A stretch of 50,574 bases of DNA from Patescibacteria group bacterium (GCA_018969615.1 JAGWYA010000001.1:118567-169140); one strand, 5' to 3'; shown: positions 10,157 through 19,421, numbered from the stretch's first letter. Made by a program: numbers and translations. The notes: generated by a model from the sequence alone, not told the origin.

Positions 10157-12043
10157 ATGGAGATGCAAAAGCTCTCTCTCTATCTGCAGCGCGGTATCGT
10201 CGCGCTTATCATTCTCACCGCAGCGGCGCTTATGATCAATGCCGCGCGCGGAGATTCGGCGATCTTTGATGAGACCGCGCACATCGTTTCCGGCTACGAC
10301 TACGTCCATAACCTGGACGCCCGCTTCAATCCGGAACATCCGCCGCTCGTCAAAATGCTTGCGGCGCTTCCGCTTGAATTCCAAAATATCTCCTTTACCG
10401 CCGGCGGCGACTATTGGACGGGCACGAACCAGGAATGGACCGCGGGGAAGGCGCTCCTCTATGGATCAGGTAACGACGCGAACCGGATCATTTTCTCAGC
10501 GCGGCTTGCGCCGATCCTCATAACGCTTCTTTTGATCCTGATGACCTATCTGCTCGCGCTGGAGGTCGTCGGCCGATGGTGGGCGCTGCTGCCGACCTTC
10601 CTGGCGGGCTTTTCGCCGATGATCCTTGCGAACGGGCATTATGTGACCACGGATACCGGAGCCGCCTTCGGGATCCTGCTCGCGCTCTTTTATTTCATCC
10701 GATTCACGCTGACCCGGAACCGCACCAATCTCATCACGACCGGTCTCGCGTTCGGTATCGCGCAATCCATTAAATTCTCCGCGCTGATCCTCATTCCCTT
10801 CTTTCTGCTCGCGCTCGCGGCCTTCCTGATCGTGCCGCTTATTCGCGAATGGCCGTCGCTCTCGCCGCAGCGAAAGCAGCGGAGGCTCTGGCGATCGCTC
10901 ACAACCTATGTCATTTCGCTCGCGGGTATTTTCGTGATCGGCTATGCCGGCATCATCTATCCGCTGTACCGCGCCGCGACCTGGAACTATCCTGCGGAAA
11001 AACAAATTGCCGACACCGGACTGCTCCTCCAAAGCTCCTCCCATCGCATTACGGCCGATCTGACGATCTGGGCCGCGGGCAACCCGGTCCTCCGGCCGTT
11101 CGCCGATTACTCGCTCGGCGTTCTGATGGATATCCAGCGGGAAGACCAGGGAAACACCGCGTTCTTTCTCGGACAGCTGTCGAACCGCGGCTGGCATGAT
11201 TACTTCCCGATCGTCTACAGCATGAAAGAATCGCTGCCGGCGCTCATCCTGGTGCTTCTCGGCTTATTCCTCGGATGCTGGCACATCGCCGACCGGGCGC
11301 GCGGAACGATGCGTGAGATCCTGTCCCGGATCGGCGAGTTCATCGAGGTGCAGTTCGCCGAATTTTGCATGATCCTCTTTATTGTGTTGTATTGGGCCTT
11401 CAGCATCTCCAGTCCGCTCAATATCGGCATTCGGCACATCCTGCCGACCGTTCCGCTTTTTTATATCCTCGCCACCGGCGCGGTGAAAAAATGGTTCGCT
11501 GCGGAACCGAAACTTATCCCGCATACGCGTATGGAAAAAGCAAGCAATGCCTCCCATGCGTTCTTCGGCACCGGAGGCAAGATAGCGCTGATCGCCGGGA
11601 TCGTCCTCTGGGCCGCGACAGAGACCCTCAGCGCTTCTCCTTATTTCCTCTCTTACTTCAACGAGCTCTTCGGCGGTACGACCGGCGGATACGCCTATGT
11701 CGCCGATTCGAACTTTGACTGGGGGCAGGACCTTCTCAGGCTTCGCTTATGGACGGACGCGAACCTTTCTCCGTCCGATAAGATCGCCGTCGATTATTTC
11801 GGCGGCGGGGATCCGCACTACACCCTGGGAGACCAGGCGGTGCCGTGGACCTCTGCAGACGGAGATCCGTCCGCTGAAGGGATCCACTGGCTCGCCGTAT
11901 CAGCGAATACGCTTCAGGAAGCAAAGGCGGCGCTGACTGCTGACGCATCCCGCAACCCGACCGATGAATATATCTGGCTGAGCGATCCCTACCATCCGTA
12001 CGCAAAAGCAGGCACCTCGATCTTTATCTACAAGCTTCCGTAA
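10157..12043 (+). CDS. GT39-family membrane glycosyltransferase (large)
   Basis: A 628-residue polytopic protein of the GT-C/PMT_2 type. After the first membrane segment comes FDETAHIVSGYDYV and NPEHPPLVKMLAALPL, the conserved acidic loop and EHPPL motif of this bacterial subfamily. The C-terminal domain has DSNFDWGQDLLRL, also typical. It probably transfers a sugar from a polyprenyl-phosphate carrier to a surface acceptor; details are unknown. A second ATG two codons downstream (10163) is an alternative start. It converges with ftsQ, with 3 nt between the two stop codons. Confidence 0.85.
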   Translation: MEMQKLSLYLQRGIVALIILTAAALMINAARGDSAIFDETAHIVSGYDYVHNLDARFNPEHPPLVKMLAALPLEFQNISFTAGGDYWTGTNQEWTAGKALLYGSGNDANRIIFSARLAPILITLLLILMTYLLALEVVGRWWALLPTFLAGFSPMILANGHYVTTDTGAAFGILLALFYFIRFTLTRNRTNLITTGLAFGIAQSIKFSALILIPFFLLALAAFLIVPLIREWPSLSPQRKQRRLWRSLTTYVISLAGIFVIGYAGIIYPLYRAATWNYPAEKQIADTGLLLQSSSHRITADLTIWAAGNPVLRPFADYSLGVLMDIQREDQGNTAFFLGQLSNRGWHDYFPIVYSMKESLPALILVLLGLFLGCWHIADRARGTMREILSRIGEFIEVQFAEFCMILFIVLYWAFSISSPLNIGIRHILPTVPLFYILATGAVKKWFAAEPKLIPHTRMEKASNASHAFFGTGGKIALIAGIVLWAATETLSASPYFLSYFNELFGGTTGGYAYVADSNFDWGQDLLRLRLWTDANLSPSDKIAVDYFGGGDPHYTLGDQAVPWTSADGDPSAEGIHWLAVSANTLQEAKAALTADASRNPTDEYIWLSDPYHPYAKAGTSIFIYKLP

Positions 12044-12046
12044 GCC

Positions 12047-12823
12047 TTACTTATAGTACAAACGGTTCTCCACGCGCAGATCGACCGTGGAAAGCTTCGC
12101 CACATCCTTAGTCCCCTCGAGGGTCTGCAAGGATGAAATGTTCGCCGTCGGATCGAAGCGGATACTGAACAGTAATTTCGTACCGCTGTACGTTTCCGCA
12201 TGCAGTTCCTCCAAATGGCCGTCATAGCTCAGCGAACGGATCGGAAGATGCAACGACGGAAGCTCTTTCAGGATCAAGATCAGATTCCCCAAAAAACGCT
12301 GGCCGATCACGAACTCGCCCGGAAGGATATGCACCTGATCAAGGTCATTGACCGTCAAAATAAGCGATCCTTCGGTCTGAGGAGCGTCCTCGAACGCCAT
12401 GCCGGTACTGTCGATCCAATTGCATGACTGATAGCTATCGCACCAGATGGCAAGCCGGTCCCGTTCCTGCACGGCGATCGTGATCGATTGATGGAGCCAG
12501 CTCCGATCCACGGTGGCGGCGGCAAAAGCGCTCTTTGAAATGTCCGGATGATCGTTCCCCCAAGAAAGAAGGTTATGCGGGCCGAGAAGGTTCCAAAGCC
12601 AGCCGTGGATCTCCAGCGGTTCGATAATGCGGAGCACTTCCTGATCGGAATGATAGGTCGCTCCGGTGATCACGAACGAGTGGACCCGAAAGACCGGTGA
12701 ATCCAAGACCGTGTACGCCGCAAGAATGCCCAAGAGAATAAGAACACCGATACTGCCGTAGATCTTGATCCGAAAGCGGCGGCCATATCGCTTGGTCTGG
12801 AATTGTCTGAAATAAGGGTCCAT
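12047..12823 (-). CDS. ftsQ: FtsQ/DivIB-like division protein
   Basis: A 258-residue bitopic membrane protein. A basic cytoplasmic tail is followed by one membrane segment (residues about 24-42) and then a POTRA-like start, FRVHSFVITGATYHSDQEVL, as in FtsQ/DivIB. FtsQ links FtsB/FtsL to the divisome and FtsW/FtsI. It begins 1 nt after the alr stop, an arrangement that fits a split murein/division cluster. The sequence is divergent, so the name rests on topology, the POTRA start and context. Confidence 0.75.
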   Translation of the reverse strand: MDPYFRQFQTKRYGRRFRIKIYGSIGVLILLGILAAYTVLDSPVFRVHSFVITGATYHSDQEVLRIIEPLEIHGWLWNLLGPHNLLSWGNDHPDISKSAFAAATVDRSWLHQSITIAVQERDRLAIWCDSYQSCNWIDSTGMAFEDAPQTEGSLILTVNDLDQVHILPGEFVIGQRFLGNLILILKELPSLHLPIRSLSYDGHLEELHAETYSGTKLLFSIRFDPTANISSLQTLEGTKDVAKLSTVDLRVENRLYYK

Positions 12824-12824
12824 C

Positions 12825-13943
12825 TTACATGATCTTCCGCTCGATCAGCGGGTTAATGCGCGTGAGGAACTCGTAATGCGTAGTTCCGCTTTTTCGGGCC
12901 ACGGCGTCGGCTGACAGTTCGGCGGTTTTTTGCCGGCCGATCAGCGTCGCGGTATCGCCCACGGCGCAACGGATACCGCTCACATCAACGATCAGAAGGT
13001 CCATGGAAACCCTTCCGAGGACCGGCGCGTGTTTTCCGTTGATCAATACTTCGCCGGCGCCGGAAGAAAGCGAGCGCGGAAATCCGTGCCAATAGCCGAT
13101 CGGAACGATCGCGACCTTCGCGGACCGATGCAGGCGGTCAACCAGGTCGTAGCCGACATAATCGCCTTTTTTTAAAGACTTCACTTCGCTGACCAATGCG
13201 TGCCACGACAAGACCGGGGCCAAACGGATATCCTTCTTTTGCATCTCCAGCTCCTTTGACGGCCAGAGCCCATAGAACCCGATCCCGATGCGCACCGCAT
13301 CCAGATGATATTTTTTGCTTACCAGCATGCCGCCCGTCGCCGCCGTATGTCGGATCAAGTCTGTGAACCCGGCTTTCCGGAACAGGTCCGCCGCCTGCAT
13401 GAACGCATCGAACTGCAGATCCGTATAGGTCGGGTAATTAATGTCTTTCGCCGAGGCAAAATGGGTGAATATACCTTTGAGCTTTGCGGAAAGCTTTTTA
13501 TTTTTTTTGATCGTCCGGATCGCCGACGGCAGCTCGCTCAACAAAAATCCCTGCCGGTGCATGCCCGTATCGATCTTGATATGAAATTCAGGGATCCGCC
13601 TGCTTTTTGCCAAAGTACGCAAGGCCGCTGCATTCGAAATACTGATCGTGATGTTATTTTCCGTCGCCGGACCGAACAGTTCGAGTAAGGTGGGTCCCAA
13701 CACTAAAATAGGCTTCGTAATGCCGGCGGCGCGCAATTTAAGCCCCTCAGGAACGCTGTCCACGCAAAACCCGTCAACGAAAGGGTCGGCAATCTGCGCG
13801 AACGCGACAAGGCCATGTCCGTAGGCATTGGACTTCACTACCGACCACAAGCGCACTTTCGGCGAGATCAGCCGACGGATCACCCGCGCATTGTTTCGGA
13901 CCGCCTTTCGGCTAATAGATACAAAGGTCTTTTGTCGGGCCAT
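12825..13943 (-). CDS. alr: Alanine racemase
   Basis: Alr is a PLP enzyme that makes D-alanine for the peptidoglycan stem peptide. The PLP lysine lies in VVKSNAYGHG near residue 40. The phosphate-binding region RIGIGFYGLWP and the C-terminal beta domain with GRVSMDLLIVDVS are present. The family Tyr motif is VGYD here. The track begins at a TTG; the ATG three codons later (13943) gives 372 residues and a better match to family starts. It is directly followed by ftsQ. Confidence 0.93.
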   Translation of the reverse strand: MARQKTFVSISRKAVRNNARVIRRLISPKVRLWSVVKSNAYGHGLVAFAQIADPFVDGFCVDSVPEGLKLRAAGITKPILVLGPTLLELFGPATENNITISISNAAALRTLAKSRRIPEFHIKIDTGMHRQGFLLSELPSAIRTIKKNKKLSAKLKGIFTHFASAKDINYPTYTDLQFDAFMQAADLFRKAGFTDLIRHTAATGGMLVSKKYHLDAVRIGIGFYGLWPSKELEMQKKDIRLAPVLSWHALVSEVKSLKKGDYVGYDLVDRLHRSAKVAIVPIGYWHGFPRSLSSGAGEVLINGKHAPVLGRVSMDLLIVDVSGIRCAVGDTATLIGRQKTAELSADAVARKSGTTHYEFLTRINPLIERKIM

Positions 13944-13997
13944 TACATACAATTTAATATAAATAAGGCCTCTTTTCCACCGGAACCCATCCCAAAA

Positions 13998-14023
13998 ATA
14001 AAAAACAGCTCATTCCTGAGCTG
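13998..14023 (-). terminator. Terminator of metzincin gene
   Basis: A 7-bp stem CAGCTCA/TGAGCTG with a 4-nt loop overlaps the stop codon of the metzincin gene and runs into TTTTTT on the minus strand. The alr promoter must lie between here and 13943, in an AT-rich stretch containing TATATT. Confidence 0.75.
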
Positions 14024-14804
14024 CTGTGCATGCCTCGCGGGCACGCTGCCATATTTTATTTTCCTGGATGAGGAGCGTTCGCGATCTCTCGTCGAACTGC
14101 ACTTTCGGGCCGCCGAGATAATCGAGATTCGCCTTCATGATCGAATACGGCATCGGCGAATGAGGCAATCCGTAGAGATGCCCCTGTTCATGAAGGAGCA
14201 GCTGAGCGAACCGGCGAGTAAAGAACCGTCGGGCTACCGCATTCGTCCGCGGACGGTCCAGAAAACGATTCGGCGCCATGCCGATGTTCATCACGATCGT
14301 GCCGTTCCCCTGCGTCGTATTGAAATACGCTTTTCCGGAAAGGTCCTGCGCCCCGGTCGCGGTGATAAAAACCAGGACATCGGGATCGCTTATCTTCCGC
14401 TCGCGGACATAGCGCGGACGCAATTCGTCTACGAAACAGCCCTGCTCATTCGTGAAACCGGCATTGAAGAATTTGCACTCGCTCCGGGATGAATCCCACG
14501 ACTCGAGTCTGAGCCGTGAAATATCGTAGCGGAACGGAAGCTTATTCTCTGCAAACACGCGATTCGCTTCAATGACCAGGTCGGTGGGCGCGATCCCGAG
14601 CGTATGCAATTCCTTTGTCGCCCGCTGATCAAGGAAAACCGTCACGGTTTTCTGATCGGAATAGGCGCACGCCGATTTGGTGATATAGAGATCGGACAAC
14701 GCTGCTTCATAGCGGATCGTCCTCACCAGCCACCACAGTGACCCGGCAAGGAGAAGGCACGCCAGTGCGACCGGTCCCTTTCGCTGCGCCAAGGCACGAG
14801 TCAT
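14010..14804 (-). CDS. Membrane-anchored metzincin metalloprotease
   Basis: A 264-residue protein with an N-terminal membrane anchor (residues about 11-29), so the rest is probably outside the cytoplasm. The zinc motif HEQGHLYGLPH at residues 205-215 matches HExxHxxGxxH of metzincins, and SIM at 221-223 supplies the Met-turn. Four cysteines (46, 110, 123, 258) could form disulfides. The metzincin class is clear, but I cannot place it firmly in archaemetzincins, which have extra zinc cysteines missing here, or matrixins. It stands alone, with a TATACT box at 14840-14845 and its own terminator. Confidence 0.82.
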   Translation of the reverse strand: MTRALAQRKGPVALACLLLAGSLWWLVRTIRYEAALSDLYITKSACAYSDQKTVTVFLDQRATKELHTLGIAPTDLVIEANRVFAENKLPFRYDISRLRLESWDSSRSECKFFNAGFTNEQGCFVDELRPRYVRERKISDPDVLVFITATGAQDLSGKAYFNTTQGNGTIVMNIGMAPNRFLDRPRTNAVARRFFTRRFAQLLLHEQGHLYGLPHSPMPYSIMKANLDYLGGPKVQFDERSRTLLIQENKIWQRAREACTAAQE

Positions 14805-14874
14805 AGAGAACTCGCAGGATGTTGTTCAGTACTGTTTTCAGTATAGCGCCGGACCTAAAGGAAATCCATGCTTT

Positions 14875-16113
14875 TTACGCGATCTCCTCGATGCCCATGG
14901 ACCCCTGCAATGCCTTCGGAACTTTGATCGTCCCTTCCGGGGTCTGATAGTTCTCAATGATGGCGATCAGCATGCGGCCGATGGCGAACGCAGTACCATT
15001 CAGCATATGAACGAACTCCGGCTTCCCGTCAGCGGTCTTATATTTAATGTTTAACCGGCGCGCCTGGTAATCGGTCGTGTTCGAGGTCGAATGGGTCTCG
15101 CGGTATTCCCCTTTCCCTCCGTTCTGTCCCGGCATCCACGCTTCGATATCGTACTTCGCCGCAGCAGGATCACCCAGATCACCCGAACAAATATCCAGCA
15201 CGCGATACGGCAGTTCCAGCGTCTGCATCAATTTTTCTTCTAACGAAAGCAGAAGCTTGTGTTCGTCCTCGGAGCGCTCCGGCGTGGTGATGCTGAACAT
15301 CTCCACTTTATCAAACTGGTGAACGCGCAAAATGCCTTTCGTATCCTTGCCATAGGATCCGGCCTCGCGGCGGAAGCAAGTTGAGAACGAGATATAGCGG
15401 CGCGGAAGATCTTTCTCGGCGAACGTTTCATCCATATGCATCGGACCGATGGATTGCTCCGAAGTTCCGACCAAATACAGGTTATCAGCGGGAAGATGAT
15501 AGATCTCATCGCGTCCCCGGTCCAAATACCCCATCGCCCACATCGATTTCTCATTGATCAAAACCGGCGGAACCACGGGAATGAATTCCTCAGCCATCGC
15601 CGTCCGCATCGCGAGGTCCACCAGCGCGAATTCCATTCGCGCCAAAGCTCCTTTGATGTACCCGAATCGGCTGCCGGAGATCTTTGCCGCGCGGTCCGTG
15701 TCGATCAGCCCCAATCGTTCAGTGATCGTCATATAATCCTGCGGATGCGCGAGATCAGGCTTGGTGCCGACCTCCCGAAGGGTCTTATTCTCTTTTTCGT
15801 CCTTCCCGGTCCGCACCCAGGCAAGCGGCGGATTCGGCATCGTATAGAGCAGCTCCTGGCGCTTTTTCGCGAGGTCCGCGAGATCGGCCTCGATCTTCTT
15901 GACCTCCTCCTTCATTTTTTTCGCCTCCTCAACCTTTTTCGCCTCGCCAAGCTTTTTCTGTTCCGCGCGCGTTTCATCGAACTTTTGCGTCAACGTGCGC
16001 CATTGCGCATCAACGGCCAAAAAAGAATCAACCACTGCCGGATCGACATTCTTTGCCGCCAAACCCTTTTTGATCTCGTCGGGATTATTTCTGATCTTAG
16101 CTACATCAAGCAT
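14875..16113 (-). CDS. serS: Seryl-tRNA synthetase
   Basis: SerRS charges tRNA-Ser. The N-terminal coiled-coil arm (about residues 30-100, rich in Lys/Glu) is followed by the class II core: motif 2 as FSTCFRREAGSYGKDTKG and motif 3 near LNGTAFAIGRMLIAI-EN-YQ. The track's start at 16143 lies in the neighbour's terminator. I chose the ATG at 16113 because a TATACT box sits 7 nt upstream of it and the protein then begins MLDVAKIRNNPD like other SerRS. This gives 412 residues. A tRNA-Ser gene is also in this window, at 47.2 kb. Confidence 0.96.
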   Translation of the reverse strand: MLDVAKIRNNPDEIKKGLAAKNVDPAVVDSFLAVDAQWRTLTQKFDETRAEQKKLGEAKKVEEAKKMKEEVKKIEADLADLAKKRQELLYTMPNPPLAWVRTGKDEKENKTLREVGTKPDLAHPQDYMTITERLGLIDTDRAAKISGSRFGYIKGALARMEFALVDLAMRTAMAEEFIPVVPPVLINEKSMWAMGYLDRGRDEIYHLPADNLYLVGTSEQSIGPMHMDETFAEKDLPRRYISFSTCFRREAGSYGKDTKGILRVHQFDKVEMFSITTPERSEDEHKLLLSLEEKLMQTLELPYRVLDICSGDLGDPAAAKYDIEAWMPGQNGGKGEYRETHSTSNTTDYQARRLNIKYKTADGKPEFVHMLNGTAFAIGRMLIAIIENYQTPEGTIKVPKALQGSMGIEEIA

Positions 16114-16120
16114 GTAATAC

Positions 16121-16126
16121 AGTATA
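16121..16126 (-). promoter_or_regulatory. -10 box of serS, leaderless start
   Basis: TATACT ends 7 nt before the serS ATG, so transcription should begin at or beside the A of the start codon. The U-tract of the upstream terminator lies just before it. Confidence 0.65.
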
Positions 16127-16141
16127 CGACAGTTTTTTCGC

Positions 16142-16167
16142 AAAAAAAAGCTCCCTTTCGGGAGCTT
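16142..16167 (-). terminator. Terminator of Cys-rich small gene
   Basis: An 8-bp stem AAGCTCCC/GGGAGCTT with a 4-nt loop is followed by a run of T on the minus strand. It overlaps the stop codon of the 112-residue gene. Confidence 0.85.
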
Positions 16168-16504
16168 AGAGAACGTTCGGATGCAAAGTCAGAAGCCGCG
16201 CCGGAATGACAACGGCCCTGCCGATATACCTCCGATCGATCTCCACGCCTTTTGACTCATCGATCCTCACCAACGGACCGCTATCACAGCGGCACCCTGA
16301 AGAGGAGCATTTGTCTTCGACCGCGCAGAACATCTGCCGGTCGTCGACCAAAGTCAGGCCAAGACCCGCTTTCAGCTCGACCCTTTCGGGATCATCGCCG
16401 TAACGGGCGATCAAGACAAGCGTGACATCCTGGATCAACTGAAGCTGGCAGGTAAGATGGATGGTCCGTTCAGCAGGCTTGTACTCCTCTTCTTTGCCTC
16501 CCAT
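16166..16504 (-). CDS. Unknown Cys-rich small protein
   Basis: I do not recognise this 112-residue soluble protein. A cysteine cluster CAVEDKCSSSGCRCDSG (residues about 60-76) could bind a metal or form disulfides, although no signal peptide is present. The start is set by a strong Shine-Dalgarno sequence GGAGG 6-7 nt before the ATG, unlike neighbouring housekeeping genes. It ends in its own terminator, so it is a single-gene unit. The 186 nt upstream, back to lysS, hold no other gene I can see, only a small CCGGC/GCCGG stem. Confidence 0.72.
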   Translation of the reverse strand: MGGKEEEYKPAERTIHLTCQLQLIQDVTLVLIARYGDDPERVELKAGLGLTLVDDRQMFCAVEDKCSSSGCRCDSGPLVRIDESKGVEIDRRYIGRAVVIPARLLTLHPNVL

Positions 16505-16690
16505 AACCGTTCCTCCACACTCTTGATTCGGAAAAGAAAAAGACGCTTCACTATTCGGCTGCTATCTCAAAGATCGCGCCGGCGTATGCCGGAAAGATCC
16601 TTAGGGATAGAGTCGATAGACGAAACGTCCTTGCCCTTTCCTTTTCGGGATTATTTCCATCATAAACCCGGTCATCAGAGGATGCAAGGG

Positions 16691-18151
16691 TTATTTCTCC
16701 TCTTTTTTCGGGCGCATCAGCGGGAAGATCTGCGTATCCCGGGCGCTCTTGTTCATCAGAAAACTAAACACGCGTTCGCTCATGCCGAATCCGCAGGTCG
16801 GCGGCATGCCGTACTGCAATGCTTCCACGAAATCCTCATCTTTCATCTGCGCTTCTTCATCGCCCTCTGCGCGCAGCTTCATCTGCGCGTTAAAGCGCTC
16901 TTCCTGGTCCACCGGATCGTTCAGCTCGCTGTAGCCGTTCCCCAATTCCGAACCCGCGATAATGACCTGGAACCGCTGCGTCAGTTTCGGATCGGACGCG
17001 ACTTTCTTTGCCAGCGGAGAGACCTCCACCGGAACACCGGTCAAAAAGCCAGGACCGGCGATCTGCTTGCGGCAGTATTTCCACAGATTATCGATCGCCC
17101 GCGTGATATTGAATCCCTTCTTGTCATACGGCACTTTCAGCTCATGAAGCTTCGCCTCCATCTCCGGAAGCGTTGCGGACAGAATATCGATCCCGGTATG
17201 TTTCTTCACGGTCTCGCGATAATCATACCGCTCCCACGATTTACCCAGATCGACGGAAAATTCACCGATCGTGAACTTAAGCGTACCGAACGCCTGGAGC
17301 GCCACTGACTTAAAGAGCTCTTCCACGAGCTTCATGCCCTTCTCATAATCGGCGTACGCCCAGTAGAACTCCATCTGCGTATAATCCTGCAAATGCTCGG
17401 CATCCATACCCTCATTACGAAATTGCCGCCCTATCTCGAACGTCTTTTCAAAGCCGGCGACCATCAATTTCTTCTGCCAGAGCTCGCCCATCGAGATCCG
17501 GAGGAACACGTCCATATCCAAAGCGTTATGATGCGTCACGAACGGACGCGCATCGGCGCCTCCCGGCAATACTTCAAGAACCGGCGTTTCCACTTCCAAA
17601 AATCCGCGGGTAAGCAAAAATGTGCGGACCGCGTTCCAGAAACGAGCCTTCTTCTCTACCATTTCTTTAACCTCAGGATTGAAAAGAATATCCAAATACC
17701 GCTTGCGGAGCCGTTCTTCCTCATCATGAAAACCATACCAGGTCGCCGGCAGCGGGCGCAGGCTCTTTGCGGCCATGACCAGCGTCTCAGCCTTGATGCT
17801 CTTCTCGCCCTTCTTTGTTTTAAAAAGCGTACCGGTCACGGACAAAAAATCGCCGATGTCGATCGTCTCTTTCCATAAGGCGAAATCCGCGATCTGTTTC
17901 TTGTTCGCAACGATCTGGATCTTTCCGCTCTCATCTTTCAGATCAAGGAACATAACACCGCCCTGGGCGCGCTTACCCATCACCCTGCCGGCTACCGAGA
18001 TGCGCTTTCGCAATAATGACCAAACAAAAAAATGCCGGAGCGCCGAGATCGCCGTCTGGGTCCGGGCAACCGCAGCCGGATACGGATCCTTCCCCGCGGC
18101 AAGCAGCGCTTCACGCTTCTTGATCCGCTCTTGGATGATGTCGTCGAGCAT
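16691..18151 (-). CDS. lysS: Lysyl-tRNA synthetase, class II
   Basis: LysRS charges tRNA-Lys. The 486-residue protein has an N-terminal OB-fold anticodon-binding domain (AGRVMGKRAQGGVMFLDL near residue 55) and a class II catalytic core. Motif 2 is FRNEGMDAEHLQDYTQMEF and motif 3 is PPTCGFGMSERVFSFLMN near the C-terminus. It is the last gene of the GT2-greA-lysS operon and begins 9 nt after the greA stop. No clear terminator follows it. Confidence 0.96.
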   Translation of the reverse strand: MLDDIIQERIKKREALLAAGKDPYPAAVARTQTAISALRHFFVWSLLRKRISVAGRVMGKRAQGGVMFLDLKDESGKIQIVANKKQIADFALWKETIDIGDFLSVTGTLFKTKKGEKSIKAETLVMAAKSLRPLPATWYGFHDEEERLRKRYLDILFNPEVKEMVEKKARFWNAVRTFLLTRGFLEVETPVLEVLPGGADARPFVTHHNALDMDVFLRISMGELWQKKLMVAGFEKTFEIGRQFRNEGMDAEHLQDYTQMEFYWAYADYEKGMKLVEELFKSVALQAFGTLKFTIGEFSVDLGKSWERYDYRETVKKHTGIDILSATLPEMEAKLHELKVPYDKKGFNITRAIDNLWKYCRKQIAGPGFLTGVPVEVSPLAKKVASDPKLTQRFQVIIAGSELGNGYSELNDPVDQEERFNAQMKLRAEGDEEAQMKDEDFVEALQYGMPPTCGFGMSERVFSFLMNKSARDTQIFPLMRPKKEEK

Positions 18152-18160
18152 AGGTTCGAT

Positions 18161-18619
18161 CTAACCGATCGAAACGATCGTATACGAAACTTTTCCTTTC
18201 GGGATAGCCACCACAACCGTATCGCCGACCTTCTTGCCCAAAAATGCGCGTCCCAGCGGCGATTCGTTCGAGATCATGCCCGCGGTCGGATTCGCTTCAT
18301 TCGAACCGACGATCGTAAACTGCATGGCTTTCCCGTCCTTTTTCACTTCAATGGCGGAACCGACGGAAACGTTCGTGGTCGATGCCGATTTTTCGATGAT
18401 CTGGGCGTTCTTGATAAGCTCTTCCAATTCGCCGATACGCGCTTCCACCTGCGCCTGCTCCTCACGCGCCTCAAAATATTCCGAGTTCTCGGAAAGGTCC
18501 CCCAGCTCTTTTGCGCGCTTCAAGCGCTCGCCCACTTCGATACGGCGACGGCCCTTCAGATCAGCCAGTTCATTCTTCAGTTCTTCCAGTTTTTCTTTGG
18601 ATACGTATTGTTTTTCCAT
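18161..18619 (-). CDS. greA: Transcript cleavage factor GreA
   Basis: GreA rescues backtracked RNA polymerase by stimulating transcript cleavage. The 152-residue protein has the N-terminal coiled coil with the acidic tip (residues about 10-75, LGDLSENSEYFEAREEQ) and the C-terminal FKBP-like domain with NEANPTAGMISNESPLGRAF. Length is slightly below the usual 158. It sits between a GT2 gene (5 nt) and lysS (9 nt). Confidence 0.97.
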   Translation of the reverse strand: MEKQYVSKEKLEELKNELADLKGRRRIEVGERLKRAKELGDLSENSEYFEAREEQAQVEARIGELEELIKNAQIIEKSASTTNVSVGSAIEVKKDGKAMQFTIVGSNEANPTAGMISNESPLGRAFLGKKVGDTVVVAIPKGKVSYTIVSIG

Positions 18620-18624
18620 AGATA

Positions 18625-19371
18625 TTAAAATTGATTAGGAGGAGTGATCGCGTACTCCTTTCGCCACAACCACCACCGTATTTTAACAGTTTCGAGGAGA
18701 ACTTGTAAATACGCCGAAGCCTCCACATGGGTCCGCGTATCGTTCACCCAAAAGACCGGCATTTCCTTGATCCCGTAGCCGCATTCCTTGGCGAGCGCAA
18801 GCGCTTCCGCATCGAACCCCCACCGGTCGATCTTGGTAACGCCAAAGATGCGCTGAGCGGCCTCATCGGAAAAACATTTGAACCCGCACTGCGTATCCCA
18901 GACGCGGGGAACGAGCAACGCCTGAATGATCAGATTGCCGATGCCTCCTAAGAGCTGTTTATGGAATGGCTGTGGCGGCTGCATATGCGCTCCCCTGATA
19001 CGGCGCGATCCGATGACCACTTCGTATCCTTCCTTGAAATACGGAATCATTTTGTTGAACTCCACGACCGACGTGGAATTATCCGCATCCATCATCAGCC
19101 GCCAGGTTCCTTTTGCGGCAAGCATGCCCTGCCGCACCGCAGCGCCTTTGCCTTTGTTCTCTTTGTTATCGATCAATTTCAGATTGTCGATCAGCGGCTC
19201 AAAACGCCGCACGATCTCCGCGGTCTCGTCCGTCGATCCGTCGTTCACGACCAGGATCTCATAGGAATATTCCTGCTGCTGAAGATGTCGGTCAATATCA
19301 ATAAGCGTCAGCGGAAGACGCTTCGCCTCGTTATATGCCGGAATGACAACCGAAAGAAAAGGGCGGGCCAT
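18625..19371 (-). CDS. GT2 glycosyltransferase, dolichyl-phosphate sugar synthase-like
   Basis: A 248-residue soluble GT-A glycosyltransferase. It begins SVVIPAYNEAKRLP, followed by VVNDGSTDET (nucleotide binding) and MDADNST (the DxD-type metal motif). A C-terminal GFDAEALALAKE stretch matches ALG5/DPM1-like enzymes that charge polyprenyl phosphate with sugar. It may supply the lipid-linked donor for the two GT39 enzymes in this window; that is inference. It is first in an operon with greA and lysS, in the place where many bacteria carry infA and rpsM downstream of map. Confidence 0.88.
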   Translation of the reverse strand: MARPFLSVVIPAYNEAKRLPLTLIDIDRHLQQQEYSYEILVVNDGSTDETAEIVRRFEPLIDNLKLIDNKENKGKGAAVRQGMLAAKGTWRLMMDADNSTSVVEFNKMIPYFKEGYEVVIGSRRIRGAHMQPPQPFHKQLLGGIGNLIIQALLVPRVWDTQCGFKCFSDEAAQRIFGVTKIDRWGFDAEALALAKECGYGIKEMPVFWVNDTRTHVEASAYLQVLLETVKIRWWLWRKEYAITPPNQF

Positions 19372-19387
19372 GAAGAAATATACCTTC

Positions 19388-19396
19388 AGTATATCA
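19388..19396 (-). promoter_or_regulatory. Extended -10 promoter of GT2-greA-lysS
   Basis: TGATATACT lies 16 nt before the GT2 ATG. It directly abuts the U-tract of the map terminator. The predicted leader is about 9 nt, with no Shine-Dalgarno sequence. Confidence 0.6.
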
Positions 19397-19418
19397 AAAA
19401 AGGCGGCTTCACGCCGCC
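19395..19418 (-). terminator. Terminator of adk-map
   Basis: A 6-bp stem GGCGGC/GCCGCC with a 5-nt loop is followed by TTTTTT on the minus strand, 4 nt past the map stop codon. Confidence 0.85.
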
Positions 19419-19421
19419 GTA

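Noticed and set aside
16114-16143. Track start of serS at 16143
   Set aside because: The extra ten codons would contain the -10 box and touch the preceding terminator, and they do not match SerRS N-termini.
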